Shown here piece by piece: positions 27,153 to 36,912 of a stretch of 64,000 bases of DNA (positions within the stretch are counted from its first letter, which is position 1; each line of letters opens with the position of its first letter). Made by a program: the position numbers and the translations under genes. The stretch is taken from the NCBI RefSeq assembly GCF_016801775.1, contig NZ_CP069004.1, positions 3,286,001-3,350,000 on the forward strand. The letters run 5' to 3'. This DNA comes from Sulfitobacter mediterraneus (GTDB taxonomy: Bacteria > Pseudomonadota > Alphaproteobacteria > Rhodobacterales > Rhodobacteraceae). The notes beneath the pieces were generated by a model. It made no database searches, was not told the DNA's origin, and saw nothing but the letters and a program-made list of their open reading frames with translations.

Positions 27153-29056
27153 TGGGTCACCTGCTGTAGCGGGTTCTCATAGTAAAATTCGTCGATCCGG
27201 TGGATGCCGAAATGCGCACCGGGTTCAAAGGCCCAGATCCCCGTTTCGGGAACGTTACGCATTTGTTTGGAAACCACAACCGGCTGCGGCGCTTCGGACA
27301 GGATGCCAATGGCGTATTGTTGATCGGCGTGGATATCCAGCATCTCGCGCCAGATCGCGCGGCGCTGGGCGGGATCAAAGGTGTGGCTCCAGTCATCGGC
27401 CAATTGCATCAGGCGCTGCGGGTGCTTCATGTCGGGGGCTTCGCCAGCGCTGCCGGAAGTCTGGTAGTACTGTCCCCATTTAGGCCAGGAAAAGAATTCC
27501 TGATTGGTCGGGGCGAGGTATTTGGGCGAGGTGGCGGGCGTTGGCAAGCCGTTGTCCCAGCCAAACCAGATCGCCGCCATGCTGACACCGGCATAGACCC
27601 GGTTGCGCAGGATATCGCGGTCCAGCGGGCGCATGATGAGCTTGATGCCCAACTCGCGCCAGGTGTCGGTGACAATGGCGAGTGCGTTCTCTACCTCTTG
27701 GCGCTCACCGGCGGTTTCGATCACAAATTCCATCGGGCGGCCATCGGGCAGTTTGCGAATGCCCGCAGGTGTGCGATCAGTCAGCCCCATTTCGTCAAGC
27801 AGGGCATTGGCACGGGCCACGTCCAGCGTTGCCCAAGAAGTCAGATCCTCGGGGTCGTGCAGGGGGGAGGACGAGAGCGCAGTCATGCCGCCCTCATGCG
27901 CCAATCCGAAATAAAGTGCGCGGTTGATCATCCGCCGGTCGATGCCCAGGCTGAGCGCCCGGCGGAACCTCACATCGCGCATCACCTCGCGCCAGACCGG
28001 ATCGCGAAAGTTCAGATTGGGATAGATCGCGATCTGGCTGGCCGCGCCGTTGGCCCACAGCAAGGTGCGATAGTTCCCGCCGTCGCTCTCGCCTTTCTTG
28101 AGGATCGAAATATCTGGAAAATCAAGTCCACGGGCCTGTAGATCTACTTCGCTGGCGTTCGCTTTGGCGGCGATCAAACCGGCGCTGACAATCGTCATCT
28201 CGACCACATCGATGTAGGGCAACTGTACCCCGCGTTTGTCGATCCGGTGGTAATAGGGGTTGCGCACAAATAGCTTGCGCGATCCGCGTCCGCTTGCGTT
28301 GATCCAAGGCTGCAAGGTCGGCAATGCGGGATTGTCGAACTTGTACATGTTGTCGCGCTTGTTGTGCAGCGCGGCCCAGCTTTTCACACGGGCGCGCCGG
28401 ACCTCTTCGGCAAGGCTTTCGGTTTCGGCGAAATCAACGTGGAACTGGCGCAGGTAATGGGCGGGCCGGTAAAGGAATGGTGGGCTGGCCTGCGCCAATA
28501 GCGGCAGGAAATTGGAATTGGGCGTTGGCCATTCAAAGACAACCGTATGGGCATCGGGGAACGTGACGCTGCCCAAATTGCCGTCGACGACCATGAAATC
28601 CGGCGGGCCGGTTGGCGTAATCTCGTCATTGTTGACGACGTTTTCCCACCAGTAACGGAAATCTTCCGAGGTAAACGGTGCACCGTCCGACCATTTGTGG
28701 CCGGGCCGCAGATGCAAGGTATAGCGGCGATCCTCGAACACTTCGAAATCGCGCAGGATATCGGGGTAAAGCGAATAATCCGGTGCATAGCCCACCAGAC
28801 GGGCATAGCCATAGACCACCATCTGCCGCACATCCTTGGTGCGCGAAACCAAGGTGCGCAATGTGCCGCCTTGGGTGCCATAGGTGCGCCCCTTCGCCTC
28901 CAGATCGACAACCAGGGGCACCTCGGGCAAACGCTCTGCAATTGGCGGCAGGTCGCCGTTTTGCACTTCCATCGCCCAGAAGGAGGTTTCCTGCGTGCTG
29001 TCCTGCGCCCAGGCCGGCGCGGCGAGACAAAGCAAAAGGCAAAGCAGTTTACGCAT
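27149..29056 (-). CDS. Peptide ABC transporter substrate-binding protein (family 5, YejA-like)
   Basis: A 635-residue periplasmic protein with signal peptide [18 protein letters not shown]. The segment YTLHLRPGHKWSDGAPFTSEDFRYWW is the family 5 extracellular solute-binding signature. At ~635 residues it is longer than DppA (~535) and close to YejA (~600), which fits the YejE-type permease. The open frame continues to 29179, but ATG 29056 begins the signal peptide and overlaps the end of the ATPase gene by 8 bases. Ligand: probably oligopeptides or similar; not determinable here. Confidence 0.88.
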   Translation of the reverse strand: MRKLLCLLLCLAAPAWAQDSTQETSFWAMEVQNGDLPPIAERLPEVPLVVDLEAKGRTYGTQGGTLRTLVSRTKDVRQMVVYGYARLVGYAPDYSLYPDILRDFEVFEDRRYTLHLRPGHKWSDGAPFTSEDFRYWWENVVNNDEITPTGPPDFMVVDGNLGSVTFPDAHTVVFEWPTPNSNFLPLLAQASPPFLYRPAHYLRQFHVDFAETESLAEEVRRARVKSWAALHNKRDNMYKFDNPALPTLQPWINASGRGSRKLFVRNPYYHRIDKRGVQLPYIDVVEMTIVSAGLIAAKANASEVDLQARGLDFPDISILKKGESDGGNYRTLLWANGAASQIAIYPNLNFRDPVWREVMRDVRFRRALSLGIDRRMINRALYFGLAHEGGMTALSSSPLHDPEDLTSWATLDVARANALLDEMGLTDRTPAGIRKLPDGRPMEFVIETAGERQEVENALAIVTDTWRELGIKLIMRPLDRDILRNRVYAGVSMAAIWFGWDNGLPTPATSPKYLAPTNQEFFSWPKWGQYYQTSGSAGEAPDMKHPQRLMQLADDWSHTFDPAQRRAIWREMLDIHADQQYAIGILSEAPQPVVVSKQMRNVPETGIWAFEPGAHFGIHRIDEFYYENPLQQVTQ

Positions 29057-30818
29057 GACAACGCACCATATGTCCGGGTTCCAGTTCACGCAGCGCGGGC
29101 GCATCCGGCCCGTCAAAACGGAACATATCCGGCCAGGATGTCGGCGCACCCGCGCCCTTGGCCACCAGATCAAGGTCAATGGGGCGGGACATGTCCGGCT
29201 CTGGCTGCGCGGCGATCAACGCCTTGGTGTAGGGGTGTTGGGGATTGTAGAACAGTGTGTCGGGCGGGGCTTGTTCGACAATGACACCGGCCCGCATCAC
29301 CGCCACCTCATCCGCGATCCGCGCCACAACGGCCAGATCATGACTGATGAACAGATAGCTCAAATGGGCATGATCACGGATGTCCTCCAGCAAACTCAGG
29401 ATTTGTTCCTGCACCGAGACATCAAGTGCCGAGGTCGGCTCATCACAGATTAGCAACTTGGGGTCCAGGGTCAGCGCCCGCGCAATCGAAAGCCTTTGGC
29501 GTTGGCCACCCGAAAACGCATGCGGATAGCGGCCCAGCATATCGGGGTTGAGCCCCACCAGCCGCAGCATCTCTGCCGCCTTGTCACGGCGGTCGGCACG
29601 GGTGCCGATCTTGTGAATGTCCATCGGCTCGGTCAATGCATCCTGCACCCGCATTCGCGGGCTGAGCGATGAATAGGGGTCTTGGAACACCATCTGCGCC
29701 TCGCGCTGGAACGAAGTGCGCTGTGTGGTGGTCATGTCATGAACAGGCAGGGGCTCTTGTCCGCCGCCCGGATGGAACAGCACCTCGCCGCCCGCATCGG
29801 GGCGCTCTGAACCCAAGGCGACCCGTGCACATGTCGTCTTGCCAGAGCCACTTTCGCCCACCACGGCAAGGGTTTTGCCGCGCTCCACCTGTAGGTTCAC
29901 ATCGCGGCAGGCCGTCACCTGCACCGGTTTGCGCCATCCACCCGCCCGCAAGGTGAACGTCTTGGTGACGTTGCGCAGATCAAGGATCACGTCATCGCGC
30001 ACCATGGCCCGTGCCGGTTTGGCAACTTCGGGGATCATCGGCGCAGCGGCAAATAGTTTGGCCGTGTATTTATGTGCAGGTGCGCCCAGCACATCGGAGG
30101 CGCGGCCCGCTTCCATGACGCGGCCCTTGTTCATCACGACAACCTGCTGCGCCATGTTGGCCACAACGCCCAGATCATGAGTGACAAGGATCACCGCCAT
30201 GCCGGTGTCTTGCTGCAACTTCCGGATCAGGCCCAGCACCTGCGCCTGCGTGGTGACATCCAGCGCTGTCGTTGGCTCGTCCGCGATCAACACTTCAGGC
30301 TTGGCCACCATGGCCATCGCGATCATCGCTCGTTGGCGCATCCCGCCGGACATTTCAAAGGGATAGCTGCGCCAAGCGCGTTCGGGATCAACAAAGCCGA
30401 CCTTCTCAAACTGTTCCAGAACCTCACGCTTGGCCGCGCTGAGGCTCAGCCCGCGATGGATGTGCAACACCTCGGCCACCTGATTGCCGAGCCGGTGCAA
30501 AGGCGAAAGCGACCGCATCGGTTCTTGAAAAATCATCGAGATCTGGTTGCCCCGAACCCGGCGCAACTGTCGTTCCGTGGCATCCAGCAGGTTCACTGCA
30601 CCGCCGCTTCCGGCAAAATTGATCCGCCCGCTGCGCATCTGCGCGGCTTCGGGCAGGATCTTGAGCACGCTGCGACAGGTCAGCGTTTTGCCGGACCCGC
30701 TTTCCCCGACCAGCGCGAGCGTCTCTCCGGCATTGACGGAAAAGCTGACATCGCGCACGACAGGTTCTGCGTTTCCGAAGCCGATCGTAAGCGCATCTAC
30801 TTCGAGTATTGGTGGCAT
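29049..30818 (-). CDS. Dual-domain peptide ABC transporter ATP-binding protein (YejF/GsiA-like)
   Basis: A 589-residue protein with two complete ABC domains, replacing separate DppD and DppF. Domain 1 has Walker A GESGSGKT near residue 38 and signature [11 protein letters not shown]; domain 2 has [10 protein letters not shown] near residue 318 and signature [14 protein letters not shown]. It drives import through the two permeases downstream. Placing the ATPase gene first is unusual compared with yejABEF, where it is last. The promoter must lie in the 144 bases before the divergent methyltransferase gene. Confidence 0.9.
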   Translation of the reverse strand: MPPILEVDALTIGFGNAEPVVRDVSFSVNAGETLALVGESGSGKTLTCRSVLKILPEAAQMRSGRINFAGSGGAVNLLDATERQLRRVRGNQISMIFQEPMRSLSPLHRLGNQVAEVLHIHRGLSLSAAKREVLEQFEKVGFVDPERAWRSYPFEMSGGMRQRAMIAMAMVAKPEVLIADEPTTALDVTTQAQVLGLIRKLQQDTGMAVILVTHDLGVVANMAQQVVVMNKGRVMEAGRASDVLGAPAHKYTAKLFAAAPMIPEVAKPARAMVRDDVILDLRNVTKTFTLRAGGWRKPVQVTACRDVNLQVERGKTLAVVGESGSGKTTCARVALGSERPDAGGEVLFHPGGGQEPLPVHDMTTTQRTSFQREAQMVFQDPYSSLSPRMRVQDALTEPMDIHKIGTRADRRDKAAEMLRLVGLNPDMLGRYPHAFSGGQRQRLSIARALTLDPKLLICDEPTSALDVSVQEQILSLLEDIRDHAHLSYLFISHDLAVVARIADEVAVMRAGVIVEQAPPDTLFYNPQHPYTKALIAAQPEPDMSRPIDLDLVAKGAGAPTSWPDMFRFDGPDAPALRELEPGHMVRCHA

Positions 30819-30917
30819 TTTGGTCCTGTCGTCAGGGCAAGGTGATACTTTGAACCAGAGTGAAGCCGATTCCGGCGCATTCGTCCAGTAGCAGGTCGCA
30901 ACTGCTGGACATGATGC

Positions 30918-30935
30918 CTACATTCCTCAATGTAG
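30918..30935. promoter_or_regulatory. Inverted repeat between divergent ABC operon and methyltransferase gene
   Basis: Perfect 7-base arms CTACATT and AATGTAG with spacer CCTC, 27 bases before the methyltransferase ATG. A second, imperfect repeat (GTCCAG...CTGGAC) lies just upstream. Candidate operator or leader hairpin. Confidence 0.35.
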
Positions 30936-30962
30936 CGACAAGATTGCCCAAAGGAGCCTACC

Positions 30963-31451
30963 ATGAGCAGACTGGATCTCTTTATTGCCCGAATGGTGTC
31001 ACAACGCGCCTGTCTGGATCATGCCAATGCATTGACCGAGGGGATGGCAGGTCCAGTGTTCGAATTGGGGCTGGGCAATGGCCGGACATATCACCACATG
31101 GTCGAAACCATGCCGGACCGTGAGATCTATGTGTTCGAACGGGCGGTGGCCTCACACCCCGACAGCACCCCGCCCGAGGATCGGCTGATCCTGGGGGATG
31201 TGCATGACACATTGCCCGCCGCGCTGAAGCGGTTTGGCCCCACGGCGGCGTTGATCCATGCCGATCTTGGGGGGCACAATCGGGCCAAGAACGATGCTTT
31301 TGCGCGGGCAATCTCGCCGCTGGTTGAACCCATGTTGGCCAAGGGGGGCATTATGGTCGCCAGTGACCGGATGTATTTTGACGCACTCGAAGAGTTGCCC
31401 TTGCCGCCAGAGGCTTTTCCGGGGCGTTGTTTCATCTACCGCGCTGGCTGA
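30963..31451 (+). CDS. Class I SAM-dependent methyltransferase-like protein (paralogue of 13633-14109)
   Basis: A 162-residue protein with motif I PVFELGLGNGRTYHHM and the acidic strand IYVFER. It matches the product of 13633-14109 along its length (SRLxxxxxRxxxQ start, GLGNGRTY, ADLGGH/YDFGFG region, C-terminal aromatic end), though the two sit in unrelated neighbourhoods. AAGGAG is 8 bases before the ATG. It is transcribed alone, divergent from the peptide ABC operon. Acceptor unknown. Confidence 0.72.
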   Translation: MSRLDLFIARMVSQRACLDHANALTEGMAGPVFELGLGNGRTYHHMVETMPDREIYVFERAVASHPDSTPPEDRLILGDVHDTLPAALKRFGPTAALIHADLGGHNRAKNDAFARAISPLVEPMLAKGGIMVASDRMYFDALEELPLPPEAFPGRCFIYRAG

Positions 31452-31537
31452 CCGCCGCTGATCGATATTCCCTGCTGGCTGCTCTTGCGTCTCTTTGGAG
31501 AGCGGACTAGCTTGCGTTGCGGAATTTATTGAAACGG

Positions 31538-31556
31538 TGTTTTGCAGTGCGAAACA
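31538..31556. promoter_or_regulatory. Imperfect palindrome upstream of IclR regulator gene, candidate autoregulatory operator
   Basis: Arms TGTTTTGC and GCGAAACA (one mismatch) flank a 3-base centre, 58 bases before the IclR-type gene. IclR proteins commonly bind such short palindromes near their own promoters. Assignment is inferred from position and symmetry. Confidence 0.4.
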
Positions 31557-31614
31557 AGGCGGATGATCTGAACAAAAGCCGGCATGCCGGGATGCCCTGC
31601 GCGGTGTCCTTGCG

Positions 31615-32391
31615 ATGACTGCTGCGCCCACAGACCGGAAGTTCGCCAATACACTGGCGCGGGGGCTGGGCCTTTTGCAGGCCTTTCGCGCCAGCGACGA
31701 TGGTTTGACCAATGCAGAGATTGCTGAGCGGACCGGCCTGCCCAAGCCAACCGTGACGCGCCTGTCTTATACGCTGTGCGCATTGGGATATCTCAGCCAT
31801 GGCGCCCGCAATGACAGGTTTCGCTTGGGTCCGGCGGCGGTTGCGCTTGGATCGGTTGCGTCCCTCTCTGTCAGTTTTCTCGATCTGGCGTCCAATACGC
31901 TTCAGAGGTTGGCGAACCAGACGGGCACATTGGCGCTTGTTGCGGTGCGTGATGGCGACCGGATGCTCTTGGCCAAAACGTGGCGGCCCGAGGGGGTTTC
32001 TGCGATCTGGCTTGATCCCGGCCATCGGGTCCCGATCTATGGCTCCTCCTCTGGGCTGGCTGTTCTGGCCACCTTGGGCGACGACCGTTTTGCCGCGCTT
32101 GAGCCTGATGAAGCGCTCACCCGTTACCGGCAGGACGGTTATGACCAACTGATCGGGAAGGGTTTTACAATTGCACCGCAGCCAACCCGATATGCCAGTA
32201 CAGTCAACGCGGTCAGCGTGCCCTATTATGCCAGTGAGTTTGGAGAATCGGTGGCCTTTACCTGCGGGGCGCTGCCGCAGGATCTGCCCGATGACCGAAT
32301 GATGGCCGAGGTTGGCCCGGCGCTGCGCGATGCAGTGCGCAGCTTTGAAAGACAAAACGGTTTGCCGCCCGCCCTTGCGCGGCGCGGTTAG
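31615..32391 (+). CDS. IclR family transcriptional regulator
   Basis: A 258-residue DNA-binding regulator. The N-terminal winged helix (residues ~12-70) includes LTNAEIAERTGLPKPTVTRLSYTL; the C-terminal IclR effector domain includes DGDRMLLAKTW and YYASEFGESVAFTCGALP. IclR proteins typically sense aromatic or carboxylic acid intermediates and control nearby catabolic operons. The gene lies 37 bases upstream of, and on the same strand as, the acyl-CoA catabolic operon, so it probably regulates that operon and itself. Confidence 0.9.
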   Translation: MTAAPTDRKFANTLARGLGLLQAFRASDDGLTNAEIAERTGLPKPTVTRLSYTLCALGYLSHGARNDRFRLGPAAVALGSVASLSVSFLDLASNTLQRLANQTGTLALVAVRDGDRMLLAKTWRPEGVSAIWLDPGHRVPIYGSSSGLAVLATLGDDRFAALEPDEALTRYRQDGYDQLIGKGFTIAPQPTRYASTVNAVSVPYYASEFGESVAFTCGALPQDLPDDRMMAEVGPALRDAVRSFERQNGLPPALARRG

Positions 32392-32428
32392 ATACATCCG
32401 AACAGAACACCAAGGAGCCTATGAGAAC

Positions 32429-34525
32429 ATGAGCGACAAGATTGCCTATAGCCGCCACGGAGATATTGCCGTGCTGCGCATTCAGAACCCTCCCGTTAAC
32501 GCCCTGAGCAGGGCCGTGCGTCAGGGTTTGTCCGATGGCATGGCCCGCGCAGAGGCTGAAGATGGCGTGCGGGCGGTGCTGATACTCGGCGATGGCCGCG
32601 CCTTTATTGCTGGCGCAGATATCACCGAATTTGGCAAACCTCCGATGGAGCCGAACCTGCCAGATCTATGTACACGCATCGAAGCCTCTCCGTTGTTGGT
32701 CGTGGCCTCCATGCACGGGGTCAGCCTTGGTGGCGGTCTTGAGGTTGCGCTCTGCGCCCACTACCGGATCGCGCAGCCTTCCGCGCGCGTGGGCCTGCCC
32801 GAAGTGCATCTGGGCATCTTGCCCGGTGCCGGTGGAACGCAGCGTTTGCCGCGCCTGATTGGCGCGGAAAAGGCCGTGGAGGCGATCACCACAGGCCGCC
32901 ACATCAAAGCGCCCGAAGCCTTGGAGCTGGGCATACTTGACCGTGTCGAAGAGGGCGATCCGGAGGCCGTTGGTTTGGCCTACGCCCAAGAGTTGCTCGA
33001 CCAGAATGCACCGCGCCGCCCGGTCAGCGAAATGCCCGCCGCGGCTGGGATCGATTGGGATGCAACTTATGACGCCGTGTTGAAAAGGGGCCGCGGCCAG
33101 ATCAGCCCGGCCACAGCCGTCCGGGCCGTGCAAGCGGCCAGCGAGTTGCCCTTTGATCAAGGAATCCTGCGTGAGCGTGAGCTGTTCATGGAACTGATGA
33201 ACACCGATCAGCGCAAAGGCATGATTCACGCTTTCTTTAACGAACGCGCAGTCAGCAACCTGCCTGAGCTTAAAGGCGTTGAACCGCGCGCCTTGCAATC
33301 CATCGGTGTGATCGGTGGGGGCACCATGGGCGCTGGCATCGGCACGGCGGCGCTTTTGTCGGGCTTTGGTGTGGTGCTGATCGAGATGAAAGACGAGTTT
33401 GCCGCCGCCGCCCGCGAGCGGATCGCGGGGAATCTGCAAGGGGCGTTGAAGCGCGGCAAGATCACTCAGGACAAATACGATGCCCTGATCACCCAGGCGC
33501 TCACCGTCTCCACCAGTTACGACAGCCTGTCCAACGTCGATCTGGTGATCGAGGCGGTGTTCGAGGACATGGCCGTCAAACGCGAGGTGTTTGGCAAGCT
33601 CGACGCGGCTTGCAAACCCGGCTGTGTGCTGGCCACCAACACCTCTTATCTGGATGTGAATGAAATTGCTGCCTGCACATCGCGCCCCGCAGATGTGATC
33701 GGCCTGCACTTCTTTAGCCCGGCCCATGTGATGAAATTGCTTGAAGTCGTGGTCGCCGATCAAACTGCGCCGGATGTTGTTGCAACGGGTTTTGCGCTGG
33801 GCAAGGCGCTCGGCAAGGTCAGTGTGCGGGCAGGTGTCTGTGACGGCTTTATCGGCAACCGTATCCTGGCCACATACCGCACCGCCGCCGACCACATGGT
33901 GCTGGATGGCGCAACGCCCTATCAGATCGACAAGGCATTGACGGATTTTGGCTTTGCCATGGGCCCATTTGCCGTGGCCGATCTGGCGGGGCTCGACATT
34001 GGCTGGATGACCCGCAAGCGCAAAGCGCCGGACCGCCATCCGCAGGAACGTGTGCCGACATACATCGACCGGCTGTGCGAGCAGGGCCATTTCGGTCAGA
34101 AAACCGGCGAGGGCTATTACGTCTATGAAAAAGGCAAACGTGGCGGCACCCCGAACCCAAAAATTGCCGAACTGATCGCCGCCGAACAGCAAGAGCTGGG
34201 AATTACGCCACGTCCTTTCACCGATCAGGAGATTGTACGCCGCTACATGTGTGCCATGGTAAACGAAGCGGCCAAGGTCGTGGGCGAAGGCATCGCCCGC
34301 CGCCCCTTGGACGTCGATATGACATTGCTCTTTGGATACGGTTTCCCGCGCTATTGGGGCGGGCCAATGAAATGGGCCGACATTCAGGGGCTGTCTGCCG
34401 TTCTGGCGGATATTGAAAACTATGCAAAGGAAGATGCCTGGTTCTGGGAACCTGCGCCCCTTCTCAAACAACTGGCCTCCGAGGGCCGCACATTTGATGA
34501 TTTGAACAAGGAAGCCTCGAAATGA
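32429..34525 (+). CDS. Bifunctional enoyl-CoA hydratase / 3-hydroxyacyl-CoA dehydrogenase (FadJ/PimF-like)
   Basis: A 698-residue protein carrying two successive beta-oxidation steps. The N-terminal crotonase domain has the oxyanion segment RAFIAGADI and both catalytic glutamates, Glu105 (GGGLEVAL) and Glu125 (GLPEVHLGI). The dehydrogenase part has the NAD motif [13 protein letters not shown] (292-304) and catalytic His427 in [17 protein letters not shown] 32429 is preceded by AAGGAG; the longer open frame back to 32312 overlaps the regulator and is not used. It overlaps the thiolase gene by 4 bases. The operon order resembles Rhodopseudomonas pimFABCDE, hence PimF-like. Confidence 0.92.
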   Translation: MSDKIAYSRHGDIAVLRIQNPPVNALSRAVRQGLSDGMARAEAEDGVRAVLILGDGRAFIAGADITEFGKPPMEPNLPDLCTRIEASPLLVVASMHGVSLGGGLEVALCAHYRIAQPSARVGLPEVHLGILPGAGGTQRLPRLIGAEKAVEAITTGRHIKAPEALELGILDRVEEGDPEAVGLAYAQELLDQNAPRRPVSEMPAAAGIDWDATYDAVLKRGRGQISPATAVRAVQAASELPFDQGILRERELFMELMNTDQRKGMIHAFFNERAVSNLPELKGVEPRALQSIGVIGGGTMGAGIGTAALLSGFGVVLIEMKDEFAAAARERIAGNLQGALKRGKITQDKYDALITQALTVSTSYDSLSNVDLVIEAVFEDMAVKREVFGKLDAACKPGCVLATNTSYLDVNEIAACTSRPADVIGLHFFSPAHVMKLLEVVVADQTAPDVVATGFALGKALGKVSVRAGVCDGFIGNRILATYRTAADHMVLDGATPYQIDKALTDFGFAMGPFAVADLAGLDIGWMTRKRKAPDRHPQERVPTYIDRLCEQGHFGQKTGEGYYVYEKGKRGGTPNPKIAELIAAEQQELGITPRPFTDQEIVRRYMCAMVNEAAKVVGEGIARRPLDVDMTLLFGYGFPRYWGGPMKWADIQGLSAVLADIENYAKEDAWFWEPAPLLKQLASEGRTFDDLNKEASK

Positions 34526-35694
34526 AACAAGCTGTTATTGTCTCCACCGCCCGCACGGGCCTTGCGAAATCTTTTCGGGGTTCGTTCAACATGACCCATG
34601 GCGCCACCATGGGCGGTCATGCGGTTGAACATGCGGTGAAACGGGCGGGCCTTGATCCGGCGCAGATCGAAGACGTCTATATGGGCTGCGGCACGCCCGA
34701 GGGTGCGACCGGTGCCAACATCGCACGCCAGATCGGTTTGCGGGCAGGTCTGCCGATCACAACCTCCGGCGTCACGGTCAACCGGTTCTGTTCGTCCGGC
34801 CTGCAAACCGTTGCCATGGCGGCCAACGCCATCACGCAAGAGGGCGCAGGCCCGATGGTTGCAGGCGGAGTCGAAAGCATTTCGATGGTCCAGCCGCACA
34901 TGAAACATGTCCCCGATCCATGGCTGCTTGAGCACAAACCGGACGTCTACATGACCATGATCGAAACCGCCGATATCGTCGCCGAACGCTATGGCCTCAG
35001 CCGCGAATATCAGGACGAATATGGCCTGCGCAGCCAGCAATTGATCCATGAGGCACAACAGGCCGGCAAATTCGACGATGAAATTGTGCCGATGACCACA
35101 ACGATGGGCATGAAGAACAAGGAAACCGGCGAAGTCACGACTCATGAGGTTGTCGTTGACCGCGACGAATGCAACCGCCCCGGCACCACCATGGAAGGTC
35201 TCTCTGGCCTGCAGCCTGTGCGCGAAGGCGGCTACGTCACAGCGGGCAACGCCAGCCAGCTCTCAGATGGTGCAGCTGCGGTTGTGGTGATGGACAGCAA
35301 GGAAGCCGAAAAAGCCGGTCTTGAACCGCTTGGCGCGTTCAAAGGCTTTGCCGTGGCGGGTTGCGAGCCGGACGAGATGGGCATCGGTCCGGTCTTTGCC
35401 GTGCCGCGTCTGCTGGAACGGCACGGGCTTAAGGTGGATGATATCGACCTGTGGGAACTGAACGAAGCCTTTGCCTCCCAGTGCCTCTATGCACGGGACC
35501 GTCTGGGCATCGACCCTGACAAATACAACGTCAACGGCGGCTCCATCGCCATTGGCCACCCGTTTGGCATGACAGGTGCACGGCTGACAGGGCATCTGTT
35601 GCTTGAGGGCAAGCGTCGCGGTGCCAAGCTGGGTGTTGTGACCATGTGCGTTGGCGGCGGCATGGGCGCTGCTGGCCTGTTCGAAATCTACTAA
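34522..35694 (+). CDS. Acetyl-CoA C-acyltransferase (thiolase, PimB/FadA-like)
   Basis: A 390-residue degradative thiolase that cleaves 3-ketoacyl-CoA with CoA to release acetyl-CoA. Nucleophile Cys90 in [11 protein letters not shown], the NEAFASQ motif, His in [12 protein letters not shown] and the second active-site Cys in [10 protein letters not shown] are all present. It overlaps the fadJ/pimF-like gene by 4 bases, so the two are translated together, and precedes the dehydrogenase genes by 12 bases. Confidence 0.93.
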   Translation: MKQAVIVSTARTGLAKSFRGSFNMTHGATMGGHAVEHAVKRAGLDPAQIEDVYMGCGTPEGATGANIARQIGLRAGLPITTSGVTVNRFCSSGLQTVAMAANAITQEGAGPMVAGGVESISMVQPHMKHVPDPWLLEHKPDVYMTMIETADIVAERYGLSREYQDEYGLRSQQLIHEAQQAGKFDDEIVPMTTTMGMKNKETGEVTTHEVVVDRDECNRPGTTMEGLSGLQPVREGGYVTAGNASQLSDGAAAVVVMDSKEAEKAGLEPLGAFKGFAVAGCEPDEMGIGPVFAVPRLLERHGLKVDDIDLWELNEAFASQCLYARDRLGIDPDKYNVNGGSIAIGHPFGMTGARLTGHLLLEGKRRGAKLGVVTMCVGGGMGAAGLFEIY

Positions 35695-35706
35695 GGGAGC
35701 GGCCCA

Positions 35707-36912
35707 ATGGACCTGCGCTATTCAGACGAAGACAAGGCCTTTCGCGACGAAGTCCGCAGCTTTCTCAAGGAAAAGCTGCCCAAGGAGTTCAGCGACAAGA
35801 TCCGCAAAGGTCAGGAGTTGGGCCGCGAAAATCAGGAACGCTGGCATGCGATACTGAACGAGCAGGGCTGGCTTGCGCCGAACTGGCCAAAGTCCTTTGG
35901 CGGGGCGGAATGGAACGCGGTGCAGCGGCATATCTTCGAAGAAGAAGCCGCCGCCGCCAACGCACCGCGCATCGTGCCCTTTGGCTTGTCGATGCTGGCC
36001 CCGGTGCTGCAAAAATTCGGCTCCAAGGAACAGCAGGACTATTGGCTGCCGCGCATTCTGTCGGGCGAAGACTGGTGGTGTCAGGGCTATTCAGAACCGG
36101 GCGCTGGGTCCGATCTGGCCTCTTTGAAAACCACAGCTGTGCTGAATGATGCCGGCACGCATTACATTGTGAATGGCCAAAAAACATGGACGACCCTTGG
36201 ACAGCACGCCAACATGATCTTCTGTCTGGTGCGCACCAACAAGGACGTCAAACAGCAAGAGGGCATTTCGTTCCTACTGATCGACATGAACTCGCCGGGC
36301 GTCGAAGTGCGCCCGATCATCCTTTTGGATGGCACCCATGAGGTCAACGAGGTCTGGTTCACAGACGTCGAAGTGCCGGTGGAAAATCTGGTGGGCGAGC
36401 AGGACAAAGGCTGGACCTACGCCAAATACCTGCTGACCCATGAGCGCACGAACATCGCGGGCGTCGGCTTTTCCCAGGCCGGCCTGGCGGCGGTCAAACG
36501 GGTGGCGCGGGCGGAAATGGCCGGGGGCAAACCACTGGCGCAAAACCCGCATTTTGCCGCCCGTATGGCGCAGGTCGAGATTGATCTGATGGCGATGGCC
36601 ACCACCAATCTGCGCATTATTTCTCAGGCCGCTGCTGGCAGCGCGCCGGGCGTTGAGGCGTCCATGCTCAAGGTTAAAGGTACGATCATCCGGCAGGAAA
36701 TCAACGATCTGGCCCGCCGTGCGGTCGGCGCATATGCCATGCCCTTCGCCTCAGAGGCGGTCGAAGGATCAAACGCAGGCCTGCCTGATCCACATGATGC
36801 GGGGCCGGTGGCCGCGCAATATTTCAACTATCGCAAGCTGTCGATCTTTGGCGGCTCGAACGAAATTCAACGTGGCATCATTGCCAAGGTTAAGATGGGA
36901 GGTGGCGCATGA
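35707..36912 (+). CDS. Acyl-CoA dehydrogenase, large subunit type (PimC-like)
   Basis: A 401-residue flavoenzyme subunit that introduces the 2,3 double bond into an acyl-CoA. FAD/substrate signature GYSEPGAGSDLAS and the C-terminal FGGSNEIQRGIIAK segment are intact. It is followed with a 4-base overlap by a second, diverged dehydrogenase lacking that signature. This two-gene arrangement is typical of pimeloyl-CoA dehydrogenase (PimC/PimD) and of the heterotetrameric steroid side-chain dehydrogenases. Substrate is therefore likely a dicarboxylic, branched or bulky acyl-CoA rather than a simple fatty acid; this is inference. Confidence 0.9.
   Translation: MDLRYSDEDKAFRDEVRSFLKEKLPKEFSDKIRKGQELGRENQERWHAILNEQGWLAPNWPKSFGGAEWNAVQRHIFEEEAAAANAPRIVPFGLSMLAPVLQKFGSKEQQDYWLPRILSGEDWWCQGYSEPGAGSDLASLKTTAVLNDAGTHYIVNGQKTWTTLGQHANMIFCLVRTNKDVKQQEGISFLLIDMNSPGVEVRPIILLDGTHEVNEVWFTDVEVPVENLVGEQDKGWTYAKYLLTHERTNIAGVGFSQAGLAAVKRVARAEMAGGKPLAQNPHFAARMAQVEIDLMAMATTNLRIISQAAAGSAPGVEASMLKVKGTIIRQEINDLARRAVGAYAMPFASEAVEGSNAGLPDPHDAGPVAAQYFNYRKLSIFGGSNEIQRGIIAKVKMGGGA

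Noticed and set aside
32666..34471. 601-codon minus-strand open frame opposite the FadJ/PimF-like gene
   Set aside because: Shadow of a protein with intact catalytic motifs; composition is not protein-like.
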